Assembly: GCA_030248225.1 (NCBI GenBank)
Contig: JASANE010010035.1
Coordinates: 1-64,000 of the forward strand
From: Trileptium ribeirensis
Taxonomy: Eukaryota; Nematoda; Enoplea; Enoplida; Thoracostomopsidae
Length of the DNA stretch: 64,000 nucleotides
Direction of reading: 5' to 3'
The position numbers were made by a program, and so were the translations under genes. The notes beneath the pieces were generated by a model that saw nothing but the letters and a program-made list of their open reading frames with translations, ran no database searches and had not been told where the DNA came from. Shown here piece after piece: positions 11,785 to 22,677 of the stretch; position 1 is the first letter of the stretch; each line of letters begins with the position of its first letter.

Positions 11785-12689
11785 TATTCATGGTGTCTGT
11801 TGTAACTTTGACAGAGACGTCAAAGTGTGCCGTGAATACCTTAACCGCCGCCGACGACGATTTGTCGTACCTTCGTCTTCAAAATACACTATCATCCTTA
11901 TGAGATTGGGCTGACAAATGGCAATTATCCGTTTCCGTTCCAAAATGTAACATTTTAACTTAGGTCAACACAACCCTGATTTTATATATTATTTGCAAGA
12001 GAATAAAACTCCGTCTGTGAAAATTTTGTCTCCCTCTAAAGATTTACGTGTTACGATAAGTAATTACCTTAAACCGTCTAGTCCGTGTAGTGTTATTTCT
12101 GCTAAAAAAATAATAGTGATATCAACTTGCTATTTCGCTTCTTCACAAATTGCGACATCGATTTCTCGTAAATTATCATACGTGGGTCTTATCTTAGTGT
12201 ACTCGAATCAGGTTTGGTGGTCACGACCAAAGTCATATCCCCGGTGCTGGTATTGCTGACAGTGAGGCATCTCGCATGCTATACAGTCCTTCAGGCCTAT
12301 TTCAGATTGGATGGGGACTCTAATGTCGTAGCTGTACTGATAGCTGCACGCAATAAAGCAACAGATAACCTGCTCATGTTATTACACGTGGAACAAAGAT
12401 GTTCTACCGCCAAAGATGAAAAACGGTGTTGCTGTAGCCGCGTTCAATGACTGAAACGAATGCAAAGACGACCGCAGGATCTATTTCATATCAATCGTAT
12501 TGAAATTATTTCTAACGATTATACATAAGTGAATTATGACCAAAAACGAAAACACCAAACTGGTTACAGACGGTGTAGTGGATGCGTTGCTGAAATTTTC
12601 TGCATGGGCAAATTTTGCAGTGCAAGCAAATTTTGCATAATCCTGCACTGAAAAAAATTCGTAGCAGTGTACATTGATTTCGCAACGGC
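11785..12689. other. Unassigned tract between two LINE remnants
   Basis: No feature is recognised. Plus-strand ORFs at 11,993-12,259 and 12,214-12,450 have no family I know. A short ctttgac/gtcaaag inverted repeat sits near 11,805-11,825. Part may belong to the upstream half of the second reverse-transcriptase remnant. Confidence 0.4.
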
Positions 12690-13575
12690 TTCTGACAGCG
12701 CTGCAGAGAACCACTCTGCATGGTATTGCTAAAGGATGGTATAAGCTAACATTACGCGATCATACTATGCCGATACAAGGTCTGTGTCTCCGGATTAACT
12801 ATTAGATCTAGCGTCCGTCAGGGTTGTATACAATCCACAAATATTATCAGCGTTGTGATGGGGTGTAACATGAACGCTTTTCGGGCGCACCCATTTTGTG
12901 TCATTCAAGATCTGTACATCAGACATCATTTATGACGATGATATTGCTATGCTTGCCAATTACACCGAACATGAGCAAGACTTTGTAAAATAAAGTATAC
13001 TATACTCAGCTGCGACAAAACCCTGACTGAAGATAACTGCTCCGACAACAATCGTCAGCTTTGGAATCCCTGACACGGTGGGCCCTAAAAACGAACAGCT
13101 GGAGAACGTGTAGCCTTTCGTATATCTAGGCTCCCAAATATCTCGTGCAATGGTTTCAGTTTCTGCTGACGTTACCAAAAGAATTGGAAAATCTTCTGCG
13201 GTGTGCACCGGTTTAAGGAAAAGTTTATTTGCATAAAGGGAGATACCCGTGAAGAGAAACATGCGTGTATTCAACGCAATGGTTATATACGTGCTCCTTT
13301 GTGCTGCTTAATGTAAACACAGCCATGGCTTCGCAAAGCTGGAAGTTTTCCAAATGAGGTGCCTGCGTATCATCCTCAACATCTCAATCCTGGATCGCTT
13401 TCGCAACGCTGAAATTCACTCACGCTGCAACCAACGGAAGATAAAATTTACTATTCCACAAGGTTGAGTGTGATGGTTTGGGCACTTCTGCCGCATGGAT
13501 GATACGAAACCCTGGTGGGCAGAAAATGACCAAGAAATGCCCGATAGATGCAGTGGAAAACGCAGGCTTTAAAAG
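12690..13575 (+). pseudogene. Decayed non-LTR reverse transcriptase, fragment 2
   Basis: Near 12,795 the plus strand reads SSVRQGCIQS, the SGVRQGC-LSP block. Near 12,927 YDDDIAMLA stands for the catalytic [FY]ADDI-LLA block. Then come PFVYLGSQIS, KRIGKSSAVCTGL, MRVFNAMVIYVLL and MRCLRIILNISILDRFRN, the ordered thumb/C-terminal landmarks (YLGS, R-G-A, Y-VL, RCLRRILGI). A tail like CRMDDTKPW near 13,490 fits the end of such proteins. Stops and frameshifts are frequent. It differs from fragment 1 and comes from another LINE lineage (RTE-like or CR1-like; not resolved). Confidence 0.75.
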
Positions 13576-13880
13576 ATGTTGAGCCATAGAATTTATACAG
13601 TTTTGGCGGCGCCATGGAGGCTTAACTCAACCTGCACCAATGACAAAGAAAGGGTCCACTATAATCTAGTAAAGGCAGCTACGCCTGGGCGAGGATTATC
13701 TCGCCACAAATAAAGCTATAAGTCAATTGTGCTATATTAAAGGATGTTGAGCCGTAGCCATGGAGGCTTCACTCAACCTGTACCAATGACAAAGAAACGG
13801 TCCACTGTGACCTAGTAAAGGCAGCTACGTCTGGGCGAGGATTATCTCGCCGCAAATAAAGCTATAAGTCAATTTTCTAT
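13566..13880 (+). repeat. Tandemly duplicated LINE 3' tail
   Basis: Two units of about 170 bp start with gatgttgagccatag / gatgttgagccgtag and end with aaataaagctataagtcaatt, which contains an AATAAA signal. They directly follow the end of the second reverse-transcriptase remnant, so they look like its 3' untranslated end in duplicate. Confidence 0.7.
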
Positions 13881-13897
13881 GACGTACATAGCTATAT

Positions 13898-14312
13898 CGA
13901 GCATCAATTTACAAAACGAGCCGAATATCATCCATGTTGCTTTAATATTAGGGGTTAATTACTGCTTACTGTGTATTTAGGAAGTCACAATGATCAAGAA
14001 TATTATAGAAGATAAATCGCTCTACAAATTGAAAACATCTAGCTCGAGCGATTCCGCAGATATTGCAGTTTGCGTGTATTTTATGTCTCACGGGCCTATT
14101 CAAAATCCGGTTTTGATCTAACCCAGCATCGTAATAGCAACTGCATACTACAATTAGTTGATAAATAAAATTGCTCTGCAAACCGAGACCATAAAACCAT
14201 ATAAACTGTATAACTTGAGCGGTTACGGAGACATTAAGATTTTTGTGTAATTTTGGTCTCACTGGCCATAACACGAGAACGCCTGAACCGATTTTAATGA
14301 TCGGGCTCATTC
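13898..14312 (+). repeat. Dispersed repeat shared with about 49,833-50,240
   Basis: It opens with tttacaaaacgagccgaata, which recurs at 49,845. Both copies continue with two units of about 120 bp holding taaattgctct and a reversed-polarity stop-rich sequence. No ORF is convincing. Confidence 0.55.
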
Positions 14313-15635
14313 GATCAGGCATAGTCGATTTACCGTGTACATCCTCGAGAATTTTTGATTTGGGGTCTGGTTCCGGTAAGGTTATTTTTATCTAACTTTC
14401 GAATTTTTTATCGGGATGGTTTTATTTCATAGTAAAATGATAAATACCGATGCCACTTTGTTTTTCGATTAAGGCTCCGGTTCTGAATTTATGAGGTTTG
14501 AGGTACGGGGGCATGGCGCCGCAACGATTTCTCCACCCAAAATTTGTTCTGCCATCTTGGGTGGCTGATAAGTTTTACATGGGCGTTTTCGGGCACGGGA
14601 AACTCATTGCCGGTGCCGGTTTTGCTCTGTGACCCATGGATACGGGGATATGACGCCACATGGTTAGGGTCAGATGTCAAAATGAGGGGTTTTTCACCCC
14701 ATTTTAGTACCCTTCACGGAAGCAAGCTTATTTTTATCTTAACTTTCAAATTTATTTATCTGCCTGGTTTTATTTCATGGTAAAATGATGAATGCCGATG
14801 CCTTTTTGTTTTTCAATTACGGCACTGGTTCATGGGGTTTGAGGTATGGTACCCCTGTGTTCCTCGACTTAAAATTGGAAAACTTGTTATGACGTCCTGC
14901 GCGGCTGAAAAGTTTTACTTGTGGGTCTTCGGGCATGGTAAACTCATTGCTGGTGTTGATTTTGCTCTACGATCCATGGTTCCATAGGTACGGGGGTATG
15001 GCGACCCGAGGTTCGGGGTCAGAGAGCAAAATAAAGGTTTTTACCTCATTTTAATACCCTTCACGGAAGCAAGATTATTTTTATCTGAACCTTCGTATTT
15101 TTTCTCTGCTTGGTTTTATTTCATAGTAAAATGATGAATGCCGATGCCTCTTTTTTGTTTGTCGATTAAGGTTCCGGTTCTAGAATTATGGGGTTTGAGG
15201 TATGGTACCCCAATGGTTCTCCGACTCAAAATTTGAAAATTGTTCTGACATCCTTGGCGGCTGAAAAATTTTACTTGGGAATTTTCGGGCATGGCAAACT
15301 CATTGCTGGTGTTGGTTTTGCTCTGCGATCGATGGTCCTATGGGTACGGGAGTATGGCGCCTCCATGGTTCATCGACCTAAAATTCCTAATTTTACTGCT
15401 ACGTCCTAGGATATTGATAGCTTGCGCTTGGAGGTTTTGGGGCATGGGAAATATGTTGCCGGCGTGAGTTTTGTTCTAACTCGTGCGGTATTGTGTGATT
15501 TCCACATATAGCATATCGACGTATGCTATAGAGAGCTGATTGGCTGTGCACGCAATAGGCTTACATGTACCTACGCTTCACTACGTTCTGCAATCTCGAT
15601 AGAGTTACTAGTTTATAGTGAACATTACTAGTTTT
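14313..15635 (+). mobile_element. Element built of about 310-bp tandem units, copy 1
   Basis: About three and a half diverged units share the blocks ttttatttcatagtaaaatga, gccgatgcc, ggttccggttc, gggtttgaggtatgg, cgggcatggcaaactcattg and gggtacggg. The 3' end (15,500-15,620) holds catatcgacgtatgctata and actacgttctgcaatctcg. The reverse complement of the whole set lies at 43,680-44,660. The class is unknown; recurring ORFs inside are products of the repeat. Confidence 0.65.
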
Positions 15636-16133
15636 TGACGTATGACTTGAAACACATCAAAAAAAGTGAAACTACGAAAGTTAGCTAAATTACGTTTGAT
15701 GTTCAATTGTAGAAATACAGCACGACGCAAAGATGCGGATCGTTATATAGTTAGAAAAAGTAGTTTCCGTATGTTCAGTAAGTCGAACTGAAAAAAGACA
15801 CACCGCTCCGAAATATAATGCAAATAGCCGAGATACTGTACGTTTTGTTAGTGTCGTATACGCAGTTTGTCATAGAACATTCAAGTAGCTGAGATATTTT
15901 GTGTCTGACTGTAGTAGGTAATTTGCAGTTTGATTCTATCGAAATTTAGGATAATAATTCATATGTGAATATGATCAAAAGAATTCAACTATAATAGTTT
16001 TACGACTTTTTTACGTTGGTAGGCACAGTTGCTCCTTTCACCTCAATGTTCGTTTTAGCAGTTTACTTCTAAGACACACACTTGGTATCCGTAAATTATG
16101 CAAACACCTTCCCAAATATTATATCAGATATCT
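15636..16133. other. Unassigned AT-rich tract
   Basis: I see nothing recognisable here: no ORF of note, no terminal repeats, no RNA gene. Confidence 0.5.
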
Positions 16134-16545
16134 CTGGGCTCTCCATTCGCGGAAAATTTTGCCAGGGGGCATGAAACAAGGGCCCCCCTTGGTTCCCAAC
16201 CCGGGGGTGCGAAAGATTTTGCCAAGGAGCATTTTGCCAAGAGAAAAACGGCTAAAAATGGTGTCAGAAACACTGCCAAAACGCTTTTGATGGAAAGAAA
16301 AAGCTATTTTGAAGCAAATTTTCACAAAATTTGCGAAATTTTTGGCTTCAGAACGGAATTTTACTACTAATTTTGGTCAAATTTTATGCACCTTGGACCG
16401 ATTGGAAACTAAAAAATTTTCCCAGAGGCGGTGAACCGGGGGCAGCCCAAAATTTTTGCCAGCGGGCATGAACCGGGGGGCACTTGTTTTGAACCAGGGG
16501 AACCGAAAAATGCCAGGGCCCCCACCCCCAATTTGGAGATCCCAG
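16134..16545 (+). mobile_element. MITE with CTGGGCTCTCC ends, copy 1
   Basis: It begins CTGGGCTCTCCATTCGCGG and ends CCAATTTGGAGATCCCAG, an imperfect terminal inverted repeat. The interior has ttgccagggggcatgaac blocks in both orientations. Similar copies are at 36,261-36,667 and 42,036-42,419, and a fragment at 29,527-29,700. No target duplication is clear for this copy. Confidence 0.7.
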
Positions 16546-16799
16546 TGTTTAAGCTATCTTTTTGGGTTTTCGTAGAGTTAAACATTACAACATCACGACT
16601 TTACCTGTAAAAATATAACCCCACTTTTCGTAAGTATCGCTGCTGATCAAAATTAATTCGTAAATGTCAAAATAAAATTTACAGTAAGGACAGCTTTTAG
16701 TTTATTGACAAAAGGCAACGTGACTATGCATAAGGCTTTTTCTACACATGAATAAATCACTGCGAAACACTTCTAACAATAATTAAAAACCAAGAATAC

Positions 16800-16894
16800 C
16801 AAATTGATCCTGGTTCGCTTCTTGACGATATGACGCATCAAAAAAGTTTGGCAGTTTTCCATCAACATTAGCACCGACTTTCTTGTCCATCAAT
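16800..16894 (-). CDS. VPS13: VPS13 exon h (LMDKK / DASYRQ block)
   Basis: The exon follows a good acceptor (catttccag) and ends at donor GTATTC. One base completes the Arg codon left open by the exon at 27,068-27,240, giving VTR-LMDKK. In VPS13 proteins the LDD-R---ITRLM block is followed by a D-SY-Q strand, here FFDASYRQEANQDQF, so both sequence and phase (2 in, 1 out) fit. Its length is 95 bp. It lies between the two 7-kb repeat copies. No exon downstream of it is recognised; that part may be below coordinate 1 or too diverged to see. The gene product moves lipids between membranes as a rod-shaped bridge. Confidence 0.75.
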
Positions 16895-17478
16895 CTGGAA
16901 ATGCGGACACATAATTGTTTTAAATAACTTGACTGTATGCTAATATACAGCTATTTCCGTAATATAAGATCTACGACGAATATAGCAAAAATACCAAGCA
17001 GCAAATATCAATAAATACGTCACGCTGTCGCCCAGAGCATAGCGTTCCATACGAGGTTTAACTGCAATCTTTACGCTACGTCGTAACGTATCACCATTTC
17101 CACATACCACAACAATTTGCCTACCAATAACTTGTTACAGGCTTTGCAAAACAGTATGATCAGCACTAGGTAGTCGCTTTGCTTACCCGTTAAATAATTT
17201 CATGCCGATGATTTAAAAAATGGCAATATATTTAAAGATTAGTTCAGCAATGCTGCTATAAAATTTGATTTAAAATCCTATATTTTACACGTGATGCATC
17301 AAACATCATAAGGAATAGGATGGTTACAACTTCCCCAAGAGTCGGACCTTGCTTAAGCCATATCCCCCTAGCCATAACTCACGAACACACAACGCACACA
17401 ATTACTTATTACGAAGCAAAATTACAAATTATGAAGAAAAACGGAGGAGACTGGGGCAAATACTAAACCTAATTTTAC

Positions 17479-17611
17479 CCTTAGTTGCTGATCTGAGCTT
17501 ACAATTCATTTTGAAAGGATAAATTGGTGCTTCCGCAACAGATGTTATGTCAGAGATCGTTAAGTATGATATTAAGATAGTGCAGTTACTATAATTCTGG
17601 TTCTTCAAGGC
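17479..17611 (-). other. Possible exon, protein unassigned
   Basis: This open stretch on the minus strand has an acceptor (tattatgcag) and a donor (GTAAAA), and encodes a piece with NCTILISYLTISD and YPFKMNCKLRS. It resembles the strand-rich repeats of VPS13 only loosely. Its outgoing phase (1) cannot join the exon at 16,894, which needs phase 2, so it is not part of the main chain as read here. It could be an alternative exon, a relic or chance. Confidence 0.25.
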
Positions 17612-18000
17612 CTGCATAATACAGTATTTAATAGTCAAAACGGCCAAATTTTGATGTCATCACCGGCAACCGGTTTAGAACTTTTATTTTGGATTGGGAA
17701 GGACAAATGCGTCTTTCAGTAAAATAAGTCAAGCACAATTTACGGATAGTATATTAATATGGTTTTAGCTCTTCCACTATACCAAGATAAAGTATATCAA
17801 AAATTGACAAAGCTAAATTGTGTTTGCATTCGATGATTTAATTTTGACAGGCTAAATTGGTCTTTGGGTAGATAAATGATATTAGCGTAGGGACAAGGTA
17901 ACATCTACAGGCAAGAATATGACCATTACCCGGTCTCACTCTAATTAGTTGAAAATCTGCAATATTCAACGGCGAATGTGGCTACCTTTTTAATTCAGCA

Positions 18001-18222
18001 TTGGCGGACCCTAATGAGGTATACAAGATAGTGGCCACATATGTTTCTAACTTCTGTGGAATTGCTGAAGATGAAGAAAACTTGCTGTTAATTTTCTTAT
18101 GCATTACAGGTCTCACAAAGGCTAGTACGAGCCATTCCGAGTTTGTGGAGATAAAAATTCGGACATCCACAACTGGCGAGATAGAAGATTTGAGTCTGAA
18201 AATATTGAGTTTGCATAGGTAG
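18001..18222 (+). other. Possible coding stretch on the strand opposite VPS13
   Basis: The plus strand is open from a good acceptor (ctttttaattcag at 17,997) to a possible donor or a stop at 18,220. It reads LADPNEVYKIVATYV, an acidic AEDEEN tail, then GLTKAST and EIEDLSLKIL, with purine-first codons in about two thirds of positions. Both halves recall VPS13 repeat motifs (a helix with acidic tail; LTKA-T). But they are on the wrong strand and in reversed order. The minus strand is also open here (VVDVRIF, EWLVLAF). I cannot decide which, if either, is real. Confidence 0.25.
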
Positions 18223-18377
18223 CACTTTCAGGATTTGTTCCAAGTACAATATTAGACGGCTTTCAGCTGTTTGCAACATCCTGTCGTTTTTCGCTAGTTG
18301 GAGATATTTAGCAATTCATTCGGATCTTCATTATATAACTTTAGTAAGTGACTGAGAACATGCAAGTAAACTCTTAC

Positions 18378-18675
18378 CTAAAAGACTGGTGTTAGGCTAC
18401 CCAATGACAAATGCTGCCCTGGATGACTCGTTATAGAATCCAGCTCCAGTAGCTTAATCGATAAATGAATATCATCCGTATAATACTGTGCAATACGTTC
18501 AGTCCTGTGGCTACAGGTCAGCGAAGGACAAGTGTGATTTTTGGAATGTTTAACAATGCCTTTGTCCGTTTCACGCTCCGCCTTCCTCTCACAATAACTT
18601 ATTTTATCCAAGAATTGATCCAAATTTTGTCGTGAGTTCTTTAATAGGGTGTGTGCAAATTTGCCTTTCGGTCGA
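18378..18675 (-). other. Possible exon with terminal stop at the splice site
   Basis: The minus strand is open for 98 codons from an acceptor (gtgtgtag) to TTTTAG|GTAAGA, a strong donor. In this frame the last codon is TAG. The peptide has NLDQFLDKISY, a charged stretch, HLSIKLLELDS and HLSLGSLTPVF. Removing one T of the TTTT run would put it in phase with the open minus-strand segment at 18,117-18,195. It may be a relic, a terminal exon or chance. Confidence 0.25.
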
Positions 18676-18832
18676 CTACACACTAGGTCGGGCAAGATTA
18701 AGTACAATTTTTGGGCGTTCTAACTTGCAACTTCTAAGATCTAAGTCTAAGACCTACTGTTATTATTACAGTACCACTGAAAACGCAGAAACTATTGTAC
18801 TAACTTTGTAACAATGACAATAACCACTGATG

Positions 18833-18841
18833 CATGTTTAA
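18833..18841. repeat. Target-site duplication, left
   Basis: CATGTTTAA directly precedes the 7-kb element copy R and is repeated exactly at 26,235-26,243 on its other side. Confidence 0.8.
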
Positions 18842-18859
18842 TATCGACGTGACGCTGCT

Positions 18860-18886
18860 GCATTACGCACTTCCCCAACGTAATGC
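18860..18886 (-). other. 3'-end hairpin of copy R
   Basis: GCATTACG and CGTAATGC pair perfectly around an 11-base loop, 18 bases from the element end. Compared with the copy at 50,870-50,895, one A-T pair is replaced by a G-C pair on both arms. Confidence 0.8.
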
Positions 18887-21199
18887 CCATACGACCCCGG
18901 CTATCGTGACTTCAAAGGCGGACCTATCGGGTAAATTTTCTTTTATTCGGGTCAGGCCCAAGAAATTACGGAGCTTAGCAAGCCGCAGGAGCGCTTCACA
19001 GGATGTGTTCTGATCCTGCCGGATGGGTTGCGCACGTAGTCTACGAGGTACTACCTTTGAGGTCCCCAGGGAGGTTGGCTCCATCACCTGCTCACAGGCC
19101 AAAGAGACCAGACCGCTATTCTGTATCCACGTTTAACCCGGGAAGTGTAAAATTCTGAGTATTTAGGTTTGACAGAAATTAATTCCCACGTTTTGGAAAC
19201 GATTGATTTATTTAATTTATCCAGTGGCCCCACTAGGGTCCGACAATTCCGCAGACGTTTAACGTCGGATTCGCGTGTGCAGTTTCCTATTTTGGGTGCT
19301 CAGCGTGAGTTGTAATTTTGGCAATAATTTTTTCTAAATGAGTCGCACGAGTCGTACATACACTATAACATAATCAACACACTTATGGTAATCGACGAGT
19401 CACGCTAAGGTTTGCTTCATCAATGCGCGTGTCAAACCTGAACGTGGGTCGTCGATTGGGGTGACGGAGTTCAAACCCCTTTGAATACCTATCGCTACTA
19501 CGGGTCAGCAAAACACTTGAACAACTTGGGTTTCACTTGAGCATTTATTGATGAGTCACAAAATTGGGTATAGACAGACACATATTGTACGGGCGAATAC
19601 AATAGGCACTATGTCACTAATATGGTACGCTGTTAAGAGCGTACCATATAGCAGGGCGTCAAGCGGGGTGGGTTGCGGAGTCATCGGCTTTTTCACTGAA
19701 CTCCCACAGCTGAGTCAAATCAAGTGTTCTGCGAGGCCTTTTCTAATGACAGCTGTGCTTACCTTACTCATGAAAAACAATAGGTCAATTCAAAAGCCAG
19801 TACCGGCAAGCAATACGGTTAGTTATCGATAAAAGATTAGACTAACTACTTGCTCGGAACTACGAGTGCTAATATTAGAGGGGGTACTCCGACAAACAGC
19901 AGGTTCGGGTAAGCGAAAGGCGGAACCGAAACAAGACCTATGGGACCAAGCGTACACAGGGGTTGTTCGCAGGACTACATCTTGCTCATCCTAATCAGGA
20001 GACTATGGTACATACTAAGTAAGCATTGGTAGCGATTAGTTTAATATACGGCATAATATTGATACAGGCGAGAAATGGTACATATATATGGACAAAAAGG
20101 TAATCTTAGGAGGCAATCGTGGTACGACTCGTTAATTTTCCTAGAATGCGACAACGTTACAATATCCAAAATTGTCCTACTCACATACATACCTACGAAC
20201 AGTGACCATGAAATTTTCAACAGTATTTATAGACCTAATAATTAATTTTGGTTCTGGGTTCCTATAAAATCGAATGAAAGATTCGGCTGGTTGCACAGAC
20301 GTAACCGATAGGTTTCCGGTTCTACTTCCTTGTGAAAATACTTCAAAAACACCATGGCAAAAGTGACAAAACTTGGTCTTAGATCACGGCTAATCCATGA
20401 TCTAAATAATTGCCAAAAATAGGTTCTTAGTGTCTACAAACATATGCTATACCGGTGCTAAAATGATCGTGTAGACTTATCTCGTAAATCACGCGTGGGT
20501 CCTGGTAGACTAAGGTAGCGACCTGAATTTTTTAAGATTTTCCTAATACAAAATTGGAGTCTTAATTTACTATGCGAGTTATGCATATAATTCGAGTGAT
20601 ATGCGGTTGGGTTCAGCTCCTAATTTTATAGAGTTATATTGTTGATTTATCCTAAAGGCACAAAACGATACGCTAAAACATGCGCATAGGCCACTACCGA
20701 AGTAATGAACCTTTCTTCTGGAGTATTCTTAATTCCTACGGGTTAACGAATTTGGGTGTTAGTTAGTTAAGTTTCTACACTAATTCACTATGTATATACT
20801 TGCCTTAATTAATAAAACTGCATATGGTCCTAGGACGATCGAATCGTCAATTATTGCTACTAAACAACGGTAAGGGCAAAATTCGGGCGAGTCCCTAGCT
20901 TTCTATATAATTTACAAGTTTGTCCTAGGTTCAATTAATCAATGCCAGAAAGTGGCTGTGCGGTATCATTATATAAAACTTATGCCAACTTTGACGCATG
21001 GGGGCAGGGGTTAAAATTGCATTTCGGTACCTATAAATTCAACTGAAACGAAAACTATGCGTAGCGATACCTCATCGGTCATCGGCGTTATTCTAAAAGT
21101 GCTAAATTGAGTTATTTTGACTGGCAAAGGCTCTCAAAACGAGCTATATTTGGTACTAAAACTGAACTATTATTTCGGGCGATTTCTGAAACTATAACT

Positions 21200-21800
21200 T
21201 TTGAACGGGCCACGGCTTTGCCTGGTTCAATGGCTTAAATAGAAGGCCTAAAGGACCTCTACGGGTACGACAAAAATCATCAAAATTCCTGGGATAAATA
21301 TCGAGTTATTGACATTTAAAATTTGGGTAGGGTCGGATCCCTGTTGGGCTATCGGGTTTATGATTCTGAACCGATAATGTTAGGCTTTAAAATAGCATCC
21401 GTTAGAGGACGTTCCTACGAAGAAACAGCGAAAGTTTCAGCAAAATTCCTGGAGAGGATCTTGAGATATTTTAATTTTACGTTTTTGGTGGAGTTAGTCC
21501 TCTTCAGGGCCGTCGGGTTTGGGGTTCCGACTCGAAACCGACATGTTTTCGAGTCCTATTCGCTAGTAGACAGTACTACGAAGAAACTGCCAAAGTTTTA
21601 GGCAAATTCCTGGAGTAAATCTTGAAATATTTGAATTTACGCATTTTGAGCGGGGCGAGCCCTTTCAGGGTCGTCGGGTTTACAATTCCGACGGGTTGTT
21701 TGTACGTTTTAAATATTTAATCACTAACTCGGATCCTTCTCGAGATCAGGATAAAATTTTAGTTAAATTCCTGGGATAGTTCTCGAGATATATCAAATTT
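21200..21800 (-). repeat. Roughly 180-bp tandem repeats (copy R)
   Basis: Three or four units share, on the minus strand, words like CCAGGAATTT, actttcgctgtttcttcgtag and aaacccgacg. They correspond to 6,700-7,330. The 92-codon ORF at 21,323-21,601 (plus) is internal to the repeats and is not a recognised protein. Confidence 0.65.
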
Positions 21801-22641
21801 TCTACCTAACTGAGCTGTCTCGCTCACGGGGCTTTGTGTCAGTATGTCTGTTTATGGTTCAGTATGAAATTTAGTTTAGCATGCGGGCGTTGCCGATAGC
21901 ACTATTGCCTTATTAAAAAATTTTGCCAAGGTCCCTAAGGTAAATTGTTCCAAAATACGAATGAATTCCTACTAGCAGAACGTCAAAAAAACAAATGTAC
22001 GGACTTGCGTCCAAAGAAATCGTAAAGCCTACAAAATCTTGAAACCAAGTTTTTGATAATCCCAAATAAAACATGCGTGACCATGGACGATTCAGAGTTC
22101 TCCAACTAATTTTCAACCAAAAGTTTGTTTAACCTCGGTCGGCTCAAAACTAAATTTTGCAACCCTAACTCGACTCAGGAAATCATGTAAAATTGCACTT
22201 GACGCGAGTGTCGCGTTTGTTTGTGTCCTAACTCATTGACCGAGAGAGATTCAGTATGACTTCGGGTGTCTGATCCAATCGTTCGAGCGGCTAGCTGAGG
22301 CTACGGGTCGGCGGGACGAGCTAGGACGGGCAGGGATATCATGTAAAAATAAAGTAAGGACAGGGAGTCCATCAACTTATAATCGGCACGCTGTTCCACT
22401 ACACCCTAGTCACTTTTACGAGCAGTTTTAACCTAACCGACTTCAGTACTATTGAGTTCTCAGGACATCAATTACAGAGTCCGATTCTTCGTTCCAGCAT
22501 CCATCGCCCGTAAACGTACACGCGCACGACCAATTACAGAAGTCGAAAACAGCTGAAAACTCAAAAGTCGAAAATACCAAAGAAAGTAAGCACCGGAGCC
22601 GGTATGCAGAACGACCGAACTCTGCGTTGCCGAAGTCATAC

Positions 22642-22677
22642 TGAACGCTGCAGAGTTATTGCAACTCTGCTTTTATA
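22642..22677 (-). promoter_or_regulatory. TATA-like box plus initiator-like site (copy R)
   Basis: On the minus strand TATAAAAG starts at 22,677 and the A of TTCAGT is at 22,642, a spacing of 35 identical to copy L. The words between have diverged, which argues that the two motifs and their distance are kept. Both promoters point into the region between the two copies. Confidence 0.45.
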
